A DNA stretch of 64,000 nt, from contig NZ_JBNNWS010000017.1 of NCBI RefSeq assembly GCF_050281185.1, forward strand, positions 62,001-126,000. Direction: 5' to 3'. The stretch is from Heyndrickxia sp050281185 (GTDB lineage: Bacteria; Bacillota; Bacilli; Bacillales; Bacillaceae_C). The position numbers and the translations under genes were made by a program. This document shows positions 42,316 through 50,429 of this stretch, piece by piece. The notes under the pieces are model-generated. The model was not told the origin of the DNA. It did no database searches and saw only the letters and a program-made list of their open reading frames with translations. The first letter of the stretch is position 1. Every line of letters begins with the position of its first letter.

Positions 42316-43728
42316 ATGGTAGTTGGAGATTTCCCAATCGAAACAGATACTATAGTCATCGGTGCCGGCCCTGGTGGATATGTAGCCGCAATCCGTGCTG
42401 CACAGCTAGGACAAAAAGTAACTATTGTTGAGAAAGGTGAGCTTGGCGGGGTTTGTTTAAACGTCGGTTGTATTCCTTCTAAAGCCTTAATAACAGCTGC
42501 ACATCGTTACGAAACAGCAAAACATTCTGATGATATTGGTATATCTGCAGAAAATGTAACAGTTGACTTTTCTAAAGTTCAAGAATGGAAAGGGAAAGTT
42601 GTTAAGCAATTAACTGGCGGAGTACAAGGACTTTTAAAAGGGAACAAAGTAGATATCGTTAAAGGTGAAGCATACTTTGTTGATGCCAATACATTACGTG
42701 TAATGGATGAAAATTCTGCACAAACTTATACATTTAAAAATGCCATTTTAGCAACTGGATCTCGTCCTGTTGAGATTCCAACATTCAAATATTCAAAACG
42801 TGTTATAAATTCAACTGGTGCACTTAACTTACCTGAAATTCCAAAGAAATTAGTCATTATTGGCGGTGGAGTTATTGGTGTTGAACTAGGTACTGCCTAT
42901 GCAAACTTTGGAACAGAAGTAACCATTCTTGAAGGCAGCTCAGAACTATTTGCTGGAAGCTTTGAAAAACAAATGTCTACACTTGTATCTCGTAACTTAA
43001 AGAAAAAAGGTGCAGAAATTGTTACAAATGCAATGGCAAAAGGTGTAGAAGAAAACGAAAACGGTGTTATTGTAAAATATGAAGCTAAAGGTGAAGAAAA
43101 AACCATTGAAGCTGATTATGTACTAGTAACAGTTGGTCGTCGTCCAAATACAGATGAATTAGGATTAGAACAAGTAGGTATTGATATGACTGTTCGTGGT
43201 ATTGTTAAAATTGATAAACAATGCCGTACAAATGTATCTAATATTTATGCAATTGGTGATATCGTTGAAGGTCCACAATTGGCGCATAAAGCATCATACG
43301 AAGGAAAAATTGCTGCTGAAGCAATTGCTGGTCACCCTTCTGAAATAGATTATCTTGGAATTCCTGCAGTTGTATTCTCTGAGCCTGAGTTAGCGACTGT
43401 TGGTTTTAATGAGAAACAAGCGAAAGAAGAAGGAATTGAAGTAGTTGCTGCTAAATTCCCATTTGCAGCTAATGGACGTGCTCTTGCACTAAATAATACT
43501 GATGGTTTCTTAAAACTTGTTACTCGTAAAGAAGATGGACTAGTTATTGGAGGTCAAATTGCCGGTGCGAATGCTTCTGACATGATTGCTGAAATAGGTC
43601 TTGCTATTGAAGCAGGTATGACTGCAGAAGACATTGCTATGACGATTCACGCTCATCCAACATTAGGTGAAATTACTATGGAAGCTGCCGAGGTTGCACT
43701 TGGAACACCAATTCATATTGTAAAATAA
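42316..43728 (+). CDS. pdhD: dihydrolipoamide dehydrogenase E3
   Basis: A 470-residue flavoprotein disulfide reductase: FAD-binding GAGPGGYVAA, the redox disulfide in GGVCLNVGCIPSKAL, NAD-binding GGGVIGVELG, FAD motif YAIGDI, and the C-terminal catalytic HAHPTLGE. It reoxidises the lipoyl group and is shared with other 2-oxoacid complexes. GGAGG at the pdhC end serves as ribosome site. A terminator closes the cluster. Confidence 0.97.
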   Translation: MVVGDFPIETDTIVIGAGPGGYVAAIRAAQLGQKVTIVEKGELGGVCLNVGCIPSKALITAAHRYETAKHSDDIGISAENVTVDFSKVQEWKGKVVKQLTGGVQGLLKGNKVDIVKGEAYFVDANTLRVMDENSAQTYTFKNAILATGSRPVEIPTFKYSKRVINSTGALNLPEIPKKLVIIGGGVIGVELGTAYANFGTEVTILEGSSELFAGSFEKQMSTLVSRNLKKKGAEIVTNAMAKGVEENENGVIVKYEAKGEEKTIEADYVLVTVGRRPNTDELGLEQVGIDMTVRGIVKIDKQCRTNVSNIYAIGDIVEGPQLAHKASYEGKIAAEAIAGHPSEIDYLGIPAVVFSEPELATVGFNEKQAKEEGIEVVAAKFPFAANGRALALNNTDGFLKLVTRKEDGLVIGGQIAGANASDMIAEIGLAIEAGMTAEDIAMTIHAHPTLGEITMEAAEVALGTPIHIVK

Positions 43729-43735
43729 GCAAACA

Positions 43736-43770
43736 AAAAATAAACCACAGCAATGTGGTTTATTTTTTTT
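43736..43770 (+). terminator. terminator after pdhD
   Basis: AAATAAACCACA and TGTGGTTTATTT form a 12-bp stem with a four-base loop and eight T in the tail. Confidence 0.88.
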
Positions 43771-43900
43771 ATAACATAAAAATGGTTTTAAAATATGATA
43801 CTTAGCTCATATTATAAGTATTAACATTGTGGTTTACACCATAGAATGAAAATCATGAGAAAAAAGGAGCTGCAATAATTTATAAATCGTTGGTGATGTT

Positions 43901-44155
43901 ATGAAAAAATACGTTGCATTTCTTTTTCAATTAATTATATGGAGTTGCTTTACATTAGCTGTATGGTTATCAAATAGAGATCATTTGATCTATAGAATCA
44001 TTGTCTTTATTGTTTTCTTTTACTTAGCCTTTTTATTAGCAAGAATGATCGTAAAATCGAACCGCGTTACAATTTTAATTACGCTTTCAAGTTTATCTAT
44101 TTATTTTCTTCTTCAAATAATTTTTCAACAAATATTACCCTCACCGTTTTCATAA
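43901..44155 (+). CDS. small membrane protein of unknown function
   Basis: An 84-residue protein with three hydrophobic segments (about 3-22, 30-50 and 58-78) separated by short charged turns. Start context is GGTGATGTTATG. It occupies the place of the small lipoprotein gene slp in B. subtilis but has no lipobox and is unrelated as far as I can see. It may be expressed at low level from the region between the pdhD terminator and SR1. Confidence 0.5.
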   Translation: MKKYVAFLFQLIIWSCFTLAVWLSNRDHLIYRIIVFIVFFYLAFLLARMIVKSNRVTILITLSSLSIYFLLQIIFQQILPSPFS

Positions 44156-44250
44156 TAACGAGAATCACGGCAGGAATTATTCTTGTCGTTTTTCTTCATT
44201 TTGATGAACTTTTTTTATATTAGATATACTTTATTAATAAATTTTATAAA

Positions 44251-44261
44251 TATGTCATACA
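44251..44261 (+). promoter_or_regulatory. CcpN-box match upstream of SR1
   Basis: TATGTCATACA fits the CcpN consensus TRTGHYATAYW (recalled from the B. subtilis work) at every position. It lies about 40-50 bases upstream of the inferred SR1 start. CcpN is the main repressor of SR1 in B. subtilis. Confidence 0.55.
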
Positions 44262-44307
44262 AATTAGGCTTTAAAAATCTAACGATATGTATTATTATAG
44301 AAGTATT

Positions 44308-44321
44308 AGAAAACGCTTTCT
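44308..44321 (+). promoter_or_regulatory. cre-like CcpA site
   Basis: AGAAAACGCTTTCT differs from the optimal cre TGAAAACGCTTTCA only at the two outermost bases. It lies just downstream of the inferred SR1 start, a roadblock position. Confidence 0.5.
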
Positions 44322-44347
44322 TAAATTATTAGGAAGGGGAAATTGAC

Positions 44348-44470
44348 ATGGGAACACTAGTGTGTCAAGCGTGCAACAAAATCATTGATCATTTTGAAGA
44401 TGAAAAAGTGACAGTTTTATATTCTAGCTGTAAAAAATGTCAAGAAGAAGATAATGAAACAGAAAAATAA
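44348..44470 (+). CDS. sr1P: GapA-binding peptide SR1P
   Basis: A 40-residue peptide beginning MGTLVCQACNKI, with the family block HFEDEKVTVLY and a second Cys pair (SSCKKC). In B. subtilis SR1P, encoded inside the small RNA SR1, binds GapA and so stimulates RNase J1. GGAAGGGG lies upstream of the ATG. Its location between pdhD and speA supports the call. The two CxxC-type pairs may bind metal. Confidence 0.85.
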   Translation: MGTLVCQACNKIIDHFEDEKVTVLYSSCKKCQEEDNETEK

Positions 44471-44486
44471 TCATTTTTGATAAAAA

Positions 44487-44516
44487 AGCTTTCTCCAAAG
44501 GAGAAAGCTCTTATTT
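44487..44516. terminator. bidirectional terminator, SR1 and speA
   Basis: A perfect 10-bp stem AGCTTTCTCC / GGAGAAAGCT with an AAA loop. On the minus strand six T follow (speA); on the plus strand CTTATTTTA follows (SR1). Confidence 0.85.
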
Positions 44517-45980
44517 TATAGCCTTATGCTCTTTAATTACTCGAAGTGTTTTTAGCTCAAAGTCTTCAGGACCTTGAACTGGCAAGCCCACCTCGATGTT
44601 TTTATGAATATATTTTAGATTTTCCTCAGTAATGATCTCGCCTGGTATAAATATTGGAATACCTGGTGGGTACACCATTACAAATTCCGCAATTATTCTG
44701 CCCGCAGATTCATCAAAAGGAACAATCTCTGTTTCAGCGTAAAATGCATCACGTGGAGTTAAAGAAAGGACTGGAATATCTGGTAGCATGACTTGTACAT
44801 CAACTGTACCGGATAAATGAGAAAACTGATCTGATAACTCCTGTAAAGCCTTTATTAATAGATTTGTTTCATTTTCTGTATCACCTGGAGTTATTAAACA
44901 AAGAATGTTGTACAGATCTGATAATTCCACTTCAATATTATAAACTTCTCTTAACCACTTTTCTGCATCATGACCCGTTATTCCGAGGTCTTTTACTGAT
45001 ATAATCAATTTGGTTGGATCATAGTCATAAGTCGCTTTTGTGCCTAGTATTTCTTCTCCAACACAATATAAATGGTTAATATTATTAATCCTGTTCCGAA
45101 CGGTTTGAGCGAGTTGTATTGTTTTATCTAATAATTCTTTTCCTTGTGTAGCAAGTCTTCTACGGGCTACATCAAGTGAAGCAAGTAAAAGATAGGATGT
45201 GGACGTTGTTGTAAGCATACTTAATATTGCTGCAACACGATTGGATGAAACTAATCCTTCTTTTACATTTAAAATCGAACTTTGTGTCATTGATCCACCT
45301 AATTTATGGACACTTGTTGCAGCCATGTCAGCACCAGCTTGCATCGCTGATATAGGAAGCTCATCATGAAAATGAATATGGACTCCATGTGCTTCATCAA
45401 CAAGAACAGGAACTTGATATGAATGAGCGATTTCAACTATTTTCTTTAAATCAGCAGCAATACCAAAATAGGTTGGATTAATCACTAAAACACCTTTGGC
45501 ATCAGGATTTTGTTGTAAAGATTTTGAAACGGATTCAGTTGTAATGCCATGGGAGATACCTAAATTAGGGTCAATGTCCGGGTGAATAAAAACCGGAATT
45601 GCTCCTGAAAATACAATAGCCGACATAACAGATTTATGAACATTACGTGGGACGATAATTTTATCTCCAGGTCCACAGACTGCCATAATCATAGCCATGA
45701 TTGCTCCGCTGGTACCTTGAACAGAAAAAAATGTATGATCAGCCCCAAAGGCTTGAGCAGCTAGTTCCTGTGCTTTACTAATCATTCCTTTCGGTTGATG
45801 TAAATCATCTAACGGAGCGATATTAATTAAATCTATTGATAGAGCATTATCGCCGATAAATTGACGAAAATCTGGATCGATTCCTGTTCCTTTTTTATGT
45901 CCAGGAATATGGAATTGAACTGGATTCTTTTTTGCATGTTCCACTAATCCAGTAAATAACGGAGTTTCGAATTGTGACAA
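44511..45980 (-). CDS. speA: arginine decarboxylase (Orn/Lys/Arg decarboxylase family)
   Basis: A 489-residue PLP enzyme of aminotransferase fold. The Schiff-base Lys lies in SVHKLGGSMTQSS, with upstream cofactor residues in VDEAHGVH and SVQGTSG, then the C-terminal decarboxylase domain. Length and place downstream of SR1 match B. subtilis speA, which makes agmatine for polyamine synthesis. Annotation as lysine decarboxylase is a common alternative for this family. TTG start with AGAGGTGG eight bases upstream. Confidence 0.9.
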   Translation of the reverse strand: MSQFETPLFTGLVEHAKKNPVQFHIPGHKKGTGIDPDFRQFIGDNALSIDLINIAPLDDLHQPKGMISKAQELAAQAFGADHTFFSVQGTSGAIMAMIMAVCGPGDKIIVPRNVHKSVMSAIVFSGAIPVFIHPDIDPNLGISHGITTESVSKSLQQNPDAKGVLVINPTYFGIAADLKKIVEIAHSYQVPVLVDEAHGVHIHFHDELPISAMQAGADMAATSVHKLGGSMTQSSILNVKEGLVSSNRVAAILSMLTTTSTSYLLLASLDVARRRLATQGKELLDKTIQLAQTVRNRINNINHLYCVGEEILGTKATYDYDPTKLIISVKDLGITGHDAEKWLREVYNIEVELSDLYNILCLITPGDTENETNLLIKALQELSDQFSHLSGTVDVQVMLPDIPVLSLTPRDAFYAETEIVPFDESAGRIIAEFVMVYPPGIPIFIPGEIITEENLKYIHKNIEVGLPVQGPEDFELKTLRVIKEHKAIK

Positions 45981-46150
45981 CGATTAATCCACCTCTTTTT
46001 GCCTAAGTCTTAGTAGTCTTTTAATTAGAGTTTTGAAAAACAAGTGAATTATAGCATTTAACCTTATCTTTGAAAATAGTTTCTTTTTTTATAAAGTGAC
46101 TGGCAACATAATAAGTGTAATGTTGGAGACATCTTTTCCAGAAAAATTCG

Positions 46151-46179
46151 TTTAACCTATTGTTGCACACTAGTATAAT
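46151..46179 (+). promoter_or_regulatory. sigma-A promoter of the nitronate monooxygenase-like gene
   Basis: TTTAAC (46151-46156) and a perfect TATAAT (46174-46179) lie 17 bases apart. Nothing else but a small upstream frame is seen in 45981-46307. Confidence 0.6.
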
Positions 46180-46245
46180 TAAGATTTTCGATTCTAAAGT
46201 AGCAAAGTATTCGAAAAGAGTCTTTATTTAAAAGGAGATTGTACT

Positions 46246-46275
46246 TTGAATAGCGAAGTATTAGGAAATGTCTGA
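46246..46275 (+). CDS. possible nine-residue leader peptide
   Basis: TTG at 46246 after AAAGGAG opens MNSEVLGNV and stops at TGA 46273-46275. That stop overlaps an ATG (46275) in frame with the downstream enzyme. This could couple translation. Confidence 0.3.
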   Translation: MNSEVLGNV

Positions 46276-46307
46276 TGATATTCAATACTGTTCGAGGTGA
46301 GGTACAT

Positions 46308-47270
46308 ATGAATTGGAATACGAAAATCACTGAAATACTAAAAATTAAATATCCAATTATTCAGGGGGGGCTAGCCTATTTAGCCTACTCAGAATTGGCT
46401 GCTGCCGTATCAAATGCCGGAGGGTTAGGTCAAATTACAGCAATGTCTTTAGAAAGTTCTGAAGCCCTTCGTGAGGAAATACGAAAGGTAAAAAAATTAA
46501 CCAATCAATCTTTTGGAGTCAATTTTGCTATTGGTCAACATGGTCGTCCATATTCACATTTATTAGATGTTGCAATAGAGGAAGAAGTTCCGGTAGTTTC
46601 AGTAACTGGTGGAAACCCTTCGCCATTTTTTAAGCATTTAGAGGGGATAAATGTAAAAAAATTAGTACTAGTAGCAGCGAAGCGACAAGCACAAAAAGCA
46701 GAAGAATTGGGTGCAGATGCGGTAATGGTAGTTGGACAAGAAGGGGGAGGACACTTAGGAAAAGATGATATAGGTACACTTGTCTTAGTTCCCCAAGTTG
46801 TAGATTCTGTTTCTATTCCTGTTGTTGCTTCAGGGGGTATTGGAGACGGAAGAGGGCTTATGGCTGCACTAAGTTTAGGAGCCGAAGGAATTGAAATGGG
46901 AACACGCTTTATCGCCACGAAAGAATGTGTTCATGCCAATGAAAGCTATAAACAAGCGATAGTAGAAGGGAAAGAAACAGACACAACTATTATCAAACGA
47001 ACTTTAGGCGCACCTGGCAGAGCAATTTCAAATAAATGGACAGAAAAAATTCTTGATATCGAGAAGAATAATGGTGGATATGAAGAATTAAAAAAATATA
47101 TTAGTGGACAAGCAAATAAAAATTATATATATAATGGAGATGTAGAAGGCGGATTTGGATGGGCAGGCCAAGTAATGGGATTAATCAATGATGTTCCTAG
47201 TGTAGAGGAATTAATAACTCGAATAATCCAAGAAGCTAATGGAATCCGCCAAAAATGGGCAATATGTTAA
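46308..47270 (+). CDS. nitronate monooxygenase / enoyl-ACP reductase II-like flavoenzyme
   Basis: A 320-residue TIM-barrel FMN enzyme: YPIIQGGLA at the N-terminus, GVNFAIG, VGQEGGGHLG, and the FMN-phosphate motif VVASGGIGDGRGL followed by LGAEGIEMGTRF. This pattern covers both 2-nitropropane dioxygenase-type enzymes and FabK; they cannot be told apart safely here. The start ATG 46308 follows GAGGTGAGG; ATG 46275 in the same frame is possible through coupling with a short upstream frame. It is not part of the B. subtilis order between speA and yktA. Confidence 0.82.
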   Translation: MNWNTKITEILKIKYPIIQGGLAYLAYSELAAAVSNAGGLGQITAMSLESSEALREEIRKVKKLTNQSFGVNFAIGQHGRPYSHLLDVAIEEEVPVVSVTGGNPSPFFKHLEGINVKKLVLVAAKRQAQKAEELGADAVMVVGQEGGGHLGKDDIGTLVLVPQVVDSVSIPVVASGGIGDGRGLMAALSLGAEGIEMGTRFIATKECVHANESYKQAIVEGKETDTTIIKRTLGAPGRAISNKWTEKILDIEKNNGGYEELKKYISGQANKNYIYNGDVEGGFGWAGQVMGLINDVPSVEELITRIIQEANGIRQKWAIC

Positions 47271-47290
47271 TAATATTTTTTAATTAGAAA

Positions 47291-47368
47291 TGCGTAGGCG
47301 GCTGTTCAGCCTCAGGCAAAAATGTTCCTGGTTTTTGACCTTGAGAGGGCCGGCTGCTTACGCAAGAC
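47291..47368. repeat. hairpin-ended repeat, family D copy 2
   Basis: TGCGTAGGCGGCTG and CGGCTGCTTACGCA form partly complementary ends around CAGGCAAAAATGTTC and TTTTTGACCTTGAGAGGG. Shared blocks occur at 62749-62848 and 55793-55868. Confidence 0.5.
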
Positions 47369-47392
47369 ATGAATGAGAAAGACGGTGTAGAA

Positions 47393-47662
47393 ATGGAATA
47401 TCAGTATCCTTTTTCGATGGATTGGTCTACAGCAGAAGTCATCGAAGTTATCCATTTTTTTGAGGCCATTGAGAAGGCCTATGAAAAAGGTATAAAACGT
47501 GATGAATTAATGGAAAAATATCGACGTTTTAAGGAAATTGTTCCAGGGAAAGCGGATGAAAAAAAATATTGTAATGAGTTTGAAAAAGAAAGCGGCTATT
47601 CATCCTACCAGGTGGTAAAAAGATTAAAGGAATCTGATTCTGGCAGTATTATTAAAATGTAA
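47393..47662 (+). CDS. yktA: UPF0223 family protein YktA
   Basis: An 89-residue small cytoplasmic protein matching YktA: MEYQYPFSMDWST start, FEAIEKAYEKGI, and YRRFKEIVPGKADEKK. The family has a known helical fold but no established function. I prefer ATG 47393, giving the usual length; ATG 47369 lies within the repeat element. The ribosome site is weak (GGTG). It is followed by a terminator and convergent yktB. Confidence 0.85.
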   Translation: MEYQYPFSMDWSTAEVIEVIHFFEAIEKAYEKGIKRDELMEKYRRFKEIVPGKADEKKYCNEFEKESGYSSYQVVKRLKESDSGSIIKM

Positions 47663-47685
47663 AAACCTCCGAAATGGAGGTTTTT
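47661..47685. terminator. terminator between yktA and yktB
   Basis: A perfect 10-bp stem AAAAACCTCC / GGAGGTTTTT with a 5-nt loop; usable in both directions. Confidence 0.88.
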
Positions 47686-47704
47686 CATTTTTAATGGATA
47701 AATT

Positions 47705-48316
47705 TTAAGCCAAATTGTAAAGCGAGACTAAATGCTGAAACGTATCATTAATTGTATTTATTAATTCATCACCAGTCATGGCAATCGCTTGTTCACGTGG
47801 AATGTGCATTCCGCATAATATTTCTGCTTTTTTAACGGTTTGCAGTCTTTGGAATAATGGTAATAATTCATTTCGATTCATTTCTTTCGCCTCGGGTTTC
47901 GTATGATCCCCAGCCCAAACATAGTTCGAAGGTATTGTTTTTAGTATTTTGTTTATATTTCTCTCCAGATTTTTTCCATAATCCGCTTTATTTGGAGCCT
48001 CATAAATTACAGCAAACCAAATAAATAAATGTGTTTTCCAAAGTCCAATTTGGAAATGGGGCAGCATTTTATAGCCACGATTATTACTGGAAAAAGCCAC
48101 CCATGTATCATTTGGCGGATTTATCGTTCTTCTCGCATGCTTAGCAACATGCGGAAACATTTCTTCGCCAGTTAAAGCACTTAAGGTAGGAGCAAAATGT
48201 GTTCCAAGATCCTCTAATTTCGGGCGAATATTATTAATTAATTGCTCCATTCTTGCATCAAGACCATCAATATTGAATACATCAAAGTCTTTATTAGTGA
48301 AACCTTTGAATTTCAT
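47705..48316 (-). CDS. yktB: UPF0637 (DUF1054) family protein YktB
   Basis: A 203-residue cytoplasmic protein with the DUF1054 pattern MKFKGFTNKDFDVF, GLDARMEQLI, and KHARRTINPPNDTWVAFS. A structure of the B. subtilis protein is known, from memory, but not a function. GGAGGCATTACT precedes the ATG. It is convergent with yktA, the same arrangement as in B. subtilis. Confidence 0.88.
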   Translation of the reverse strand: MKFKGFTNKDFDVFNIDGLDARMEQLINNIRPKLEDLGTHFAPTLSALTGEEMFPHVAKHARRTINPPNDTWVAFSSNNRGYKMLPHFQIGLWKTHLFIWFAVIYEAPNKADYGKNLERNINKILKTIPSNYVWAGDHTKPEAKEMNRNELLPLFQRLQTVKKAEILCGMHIPREQAIAMTGDELINTINDTFQHLVSLYNLA

Positions 48317-48523
48317 AGTAATGCCTCCATAGATATCTTTCCGATTTGACCATATTTTATCATAATCGACACGGTTCTTTGAAATAAACTGATTTGTTTG
48401 TTTACTTTAGGTATTTACACATTTTAGTTACATGAATTTATTTAACAACATAATATATAAAAAATACTTTAAGAATAAAACGCATTTATTTTGGTTATTT
48501 AATTATGAAAGGAAGTGACGTTC

Positions 48524-48718
48524 ATGAAACAAGTAATGAACACCTCAAAAAAGAAAAAATATGATCAACAACGGATTGCTGTTTTAAGATTAGAAATGGA
48601 CTATGAGCTGGCTGTTCTTTTTGAAGCCATCCAAGAGAATAATGTTAAAAAGATGGATTTATCAAAAAAGAAGCTTGAAAGAATTAGAGAAGAATTAATA
48701 AAGTTGAAAGTAATGTAA
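48524..48718 (+). CDS. ykzI: small protein YkzI
   Basis: A 64-residue, highly charged helical protein (LRLEMDYELAVLFEAI, then a Lys-rich C-terminus). Length and position between yktB and suhB match B. subtilis ykzI. The start at 48524 follows AAAGGAAGTGA; three upstream codons are open. The function is unknown. Confidence 0.75.
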   Translation: MKQVMNTSKKKKYDQQRIAVLRLEMDYELAVLFEAIQENNVKKMDLSKKKLERIREELIKLKVM

Positions 48719-48891
48719 AAGGATTTAAAGTTTTGATTGCGGACTTCCTTTTCCTCATCAAACAGATGGGGTTCATTTTTGTGAAAACGAAGGATGTAAA
48801 CATTTATTGGAATGACATAATGTTATTTACTTGAATTACATAATAGTTTCCTTTAAGCTTTGTGTACATAGAGTAGAGGTGATGGAGAATC

Positions 48892-49683
48892 ATGACTAAT
48901 TGGAAACAAATTGATACATATGTGAGACAATGGTTAAAAGAAGCGAGATTACGAATTTTTGACTCATTTCAAAAAACATTGGATATACAAACAAAATCCG
49001 ATCGAAATGATTTAGTCACTAATATCGATAAGGAAACAGAGGAATTTTTCACCAAAAATATCGCTGCCAATTTTCCAGATCATCACATCGTTGGAGAGGA
49101 AGGCTTCGGAGATACCATTGATAAAACAGAAGGCATTCTCTGGATCATTGATCCAATTGATGGAACCGTTAATTTTGTTCACCAACAGCGGAATTTTGCA
49201 ATATCAATAGGAATATATGAGAATGGGAAAGGAAGGCTTGGTTATATATACGACGTTGTCCATGACGAGCTCTATTTTGTGGAATCTGGAAAAGGAGCCT
49301 ATTTTAATGACACTCCGATCGCCAAAATGGCTGATACAAAAGTGAGTGATGCGATTATTGGCATTAATTCTTCATGGCTTATCGCAAATAGACACATTCC
49401 AATTTCAAATTTACATGCACTTGTACGGGACTCTCGAGCTGCAAGGTCTATAGGGGCAGCATCTCTTGAATTTGCTTATGTTGCTACAGGAAGATTAGAT
49501 GCCTATATTTCTATGCGGTTATCTCCATGGGATTTTGCTGCAGGAAGGCTCCTAGTAGAGGAACTTGGTGGAGTTGTAACAACAGTTAAAGGCGAGCTTT
49601 TACAAACACTGAAAAGCAGCACGGTTTTTGTCAGCAATAAAGGACTTCATGAAGAAATTTTAAAACAGTATTTATTAAAATAA
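48892..49683 (+). CDS. suhB: inositol monophosphatase family protein (SuhB/YktC)
   Basis: A 263-residue Mg-dependent phosphatase with the family motifs VGEEG, WIIDPIDGTVNFVH and SPWDFAAGRLLVEE, all metal ligands intact. It hydrolyses inositol-1-phosphate or related sugar phosphates. AGAGGTGATGG precedes the ATG. It matches B. subtilis yktC in length and order. The stop lies three bases before the second 227-bp mobile element. Confidence 0.9.
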   Translation: MTNWKQIDTYVRQWLKEARLRIFDSFQKTLDIQTKSDRNDLVTNIDKETEEFFTKNIAANFPDHHIVGEEGFGDTIDKTEGILWIIDPIDGTVNFVHQQRNFAISIGIYENGKGRLGYIYDVVHDELYFVESGKGAYFNDTPIAKMADTKVSDAIIGINSSWLIANRHIPISNLHALVRDSRAARSIGAASLEFAYVATGRLDAYISMRLSPWDFAAGRLLVEELGGVVTTVKGELLQTLKSSTVFVSNKGLHEEILKQYLLK

Positions 49684-49686
49684 AAA

Positions 49687-49913
49687 GGCTGTTTTCGTAA
49701 AGTTTGTTGCTTTTTAGTGATATTTTATTAACAATCTGAGTTGATTGTAGCGGAGGGCACTTGACTCCTGCGGGAAAAAGAGGGAAATGGGAGACCCCGC
49801 AGGCGGTAACGCCGAGGAGGCTCCCATCCCTCCCCGCGGAAAGCAAGTGTCTGGAGCGGAAATCAACGGACTAAGTTTATAGTCTAAAAAAAACAATTTA
49901 TACAAAAAGAGCT
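49687..49913. mobile_element. 227-bp GC-rich non-autonomous element, family C copy 2
   Basis: It has the same length as the copy at 32348 and is about 97% identical, with roughly six differences, most at the ends. The flanking octamers AATAAAAA and AACTCAAA agree at 5 of 8 positions, so the target duplication is unclear. Its right end (AAAAAGAGCT) forms one arm of the following terminator. Confidence 0.8.
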
Positions 49914-49944
49914 AACTCAAAGTATAGTTGAGTTAGCTCTTTTT
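49904..49944. terminator. bidirectional terminator, suhB and ylaF
   Basis: A perfect 17-bp stem AAAAAGAGCTAACTCAA / TTGAGTTAGCTCTTTTT with a 7-nt loop. The first ten bases overlap the end of the family C element. Confidence 0.85.
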
Positions 49945-49961
49945 GATTTGTTTTAAAAAAT

Positions 49962-50147
49962 TTATAAGCGACCTTCTCTTCGCATCTTTGCTTTCGTTTT
50001 AAAACCGTATCCCATTATAAGAATAAGCGCCATGATACAAAATAATATTCCGATGATGCTGCGTTCTCCGATTGAAACGCCAATTCCAACCATAGAAGCA
50101 GTAGCTACTACTGCAAAAATTACAAATATCCATTTAATTTCTTTCAT
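49962..50147 (-). CDS. ylaF: small membrane protein YlaF
   Basis: A 61-residue protein with two membrane spans (about 5-26 and 30-48) and a basic tail (KTKAKMRREGRL). Size and place next to typA match YlaF/DUF5325. GGAGGC lies upstream of the start on the minus strand. The function is unknown. Confidence 0.8.
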   Translation of the reverse strand: MKEIKWIFVIFAVVATASMVGIGVSIGERSIIGILFCIMALILIMGYGFKTKAKMRREGRL

Positions 50148-50266
50148 TGCATTTTGCCTCCAGTTTTTTATAAAGGCTTTTTTAGAATAGCTTTCCGCCT
50201 AAATTCCATTATTATTTTACTTGAAATCAATCATTTTAGCAAAACTTGAGTGAGAAAATTGTGTAT

Positions 50267-50296
50267 TTGGAGAATATAAAAAAACTGTGATATAAT
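50267..50296 (+). promoter_or_regulatory. typA promoter with extended -10
   Basis: A perfect TATAAT (50291-50296) is preceded by TGA, an extended -10. TTGGAG (50267-50272) is the -35 with an 18-base spacer. It gives a leader of about 125 bases. Confidence 0.6.
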
Positions 50297-50339
50297 ACAT
50301 AAGTTACAGATATACTAACTTTGATGTCCATAAAAGGAT

Positions 50340-50402
50340 GTTCAAAAAGTCCGGTAAACATAGCTATTGAACTCACGGCTCTTTTTGTTCTCCTTTTTGA
50401 AC
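50340..50402 (+). other. long-range hairpin in the typA leader
   Basis: GTTCAAAAAG and CTTTTTGAAC are perfectly complementary over 10 bases and enclose 43 bases, including a CTCTTTTTG tract. The closing arm ends 27 bases before the start codon. It might control typA translation or transcription. Confidence 0.45.
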
Positions 50403-50429
50403 ACGTATATAAGGCAGGAGGAACCATTT

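Larger units (their letters stand above)
44300..44516 (+). ncRNA. SR1-like dual-function regulatory RNA (5' end inferred)
   Basis: The SR1P frame sits between a possible -10 (TATTAT, 44290-44295) and a hairpin at 44487-44509. The resulting RNA would be about 210 nt, close to the 205 nt of B. subtilis SR1, and the locus lies between pdhD and speA as it does there. In B. subtilis SR1 base-pairs with ahrC mRNA to inhibit its translation. The base-pairing function is inferred from synteny and was not checked against a target here. Confidence 0.6.

Noticed and set aside
46535..46918. 127-codon minus-strand frame with Pro/Ser-rich product
   Set aside because: Antisense shadow of the nitronate monooxygenase-like gene.
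49631..49905. Open frames on the minus strand over family C copy 2
   Set aside because: Same reason as for copy 1; they run into suhB sequence in the antisense direction.
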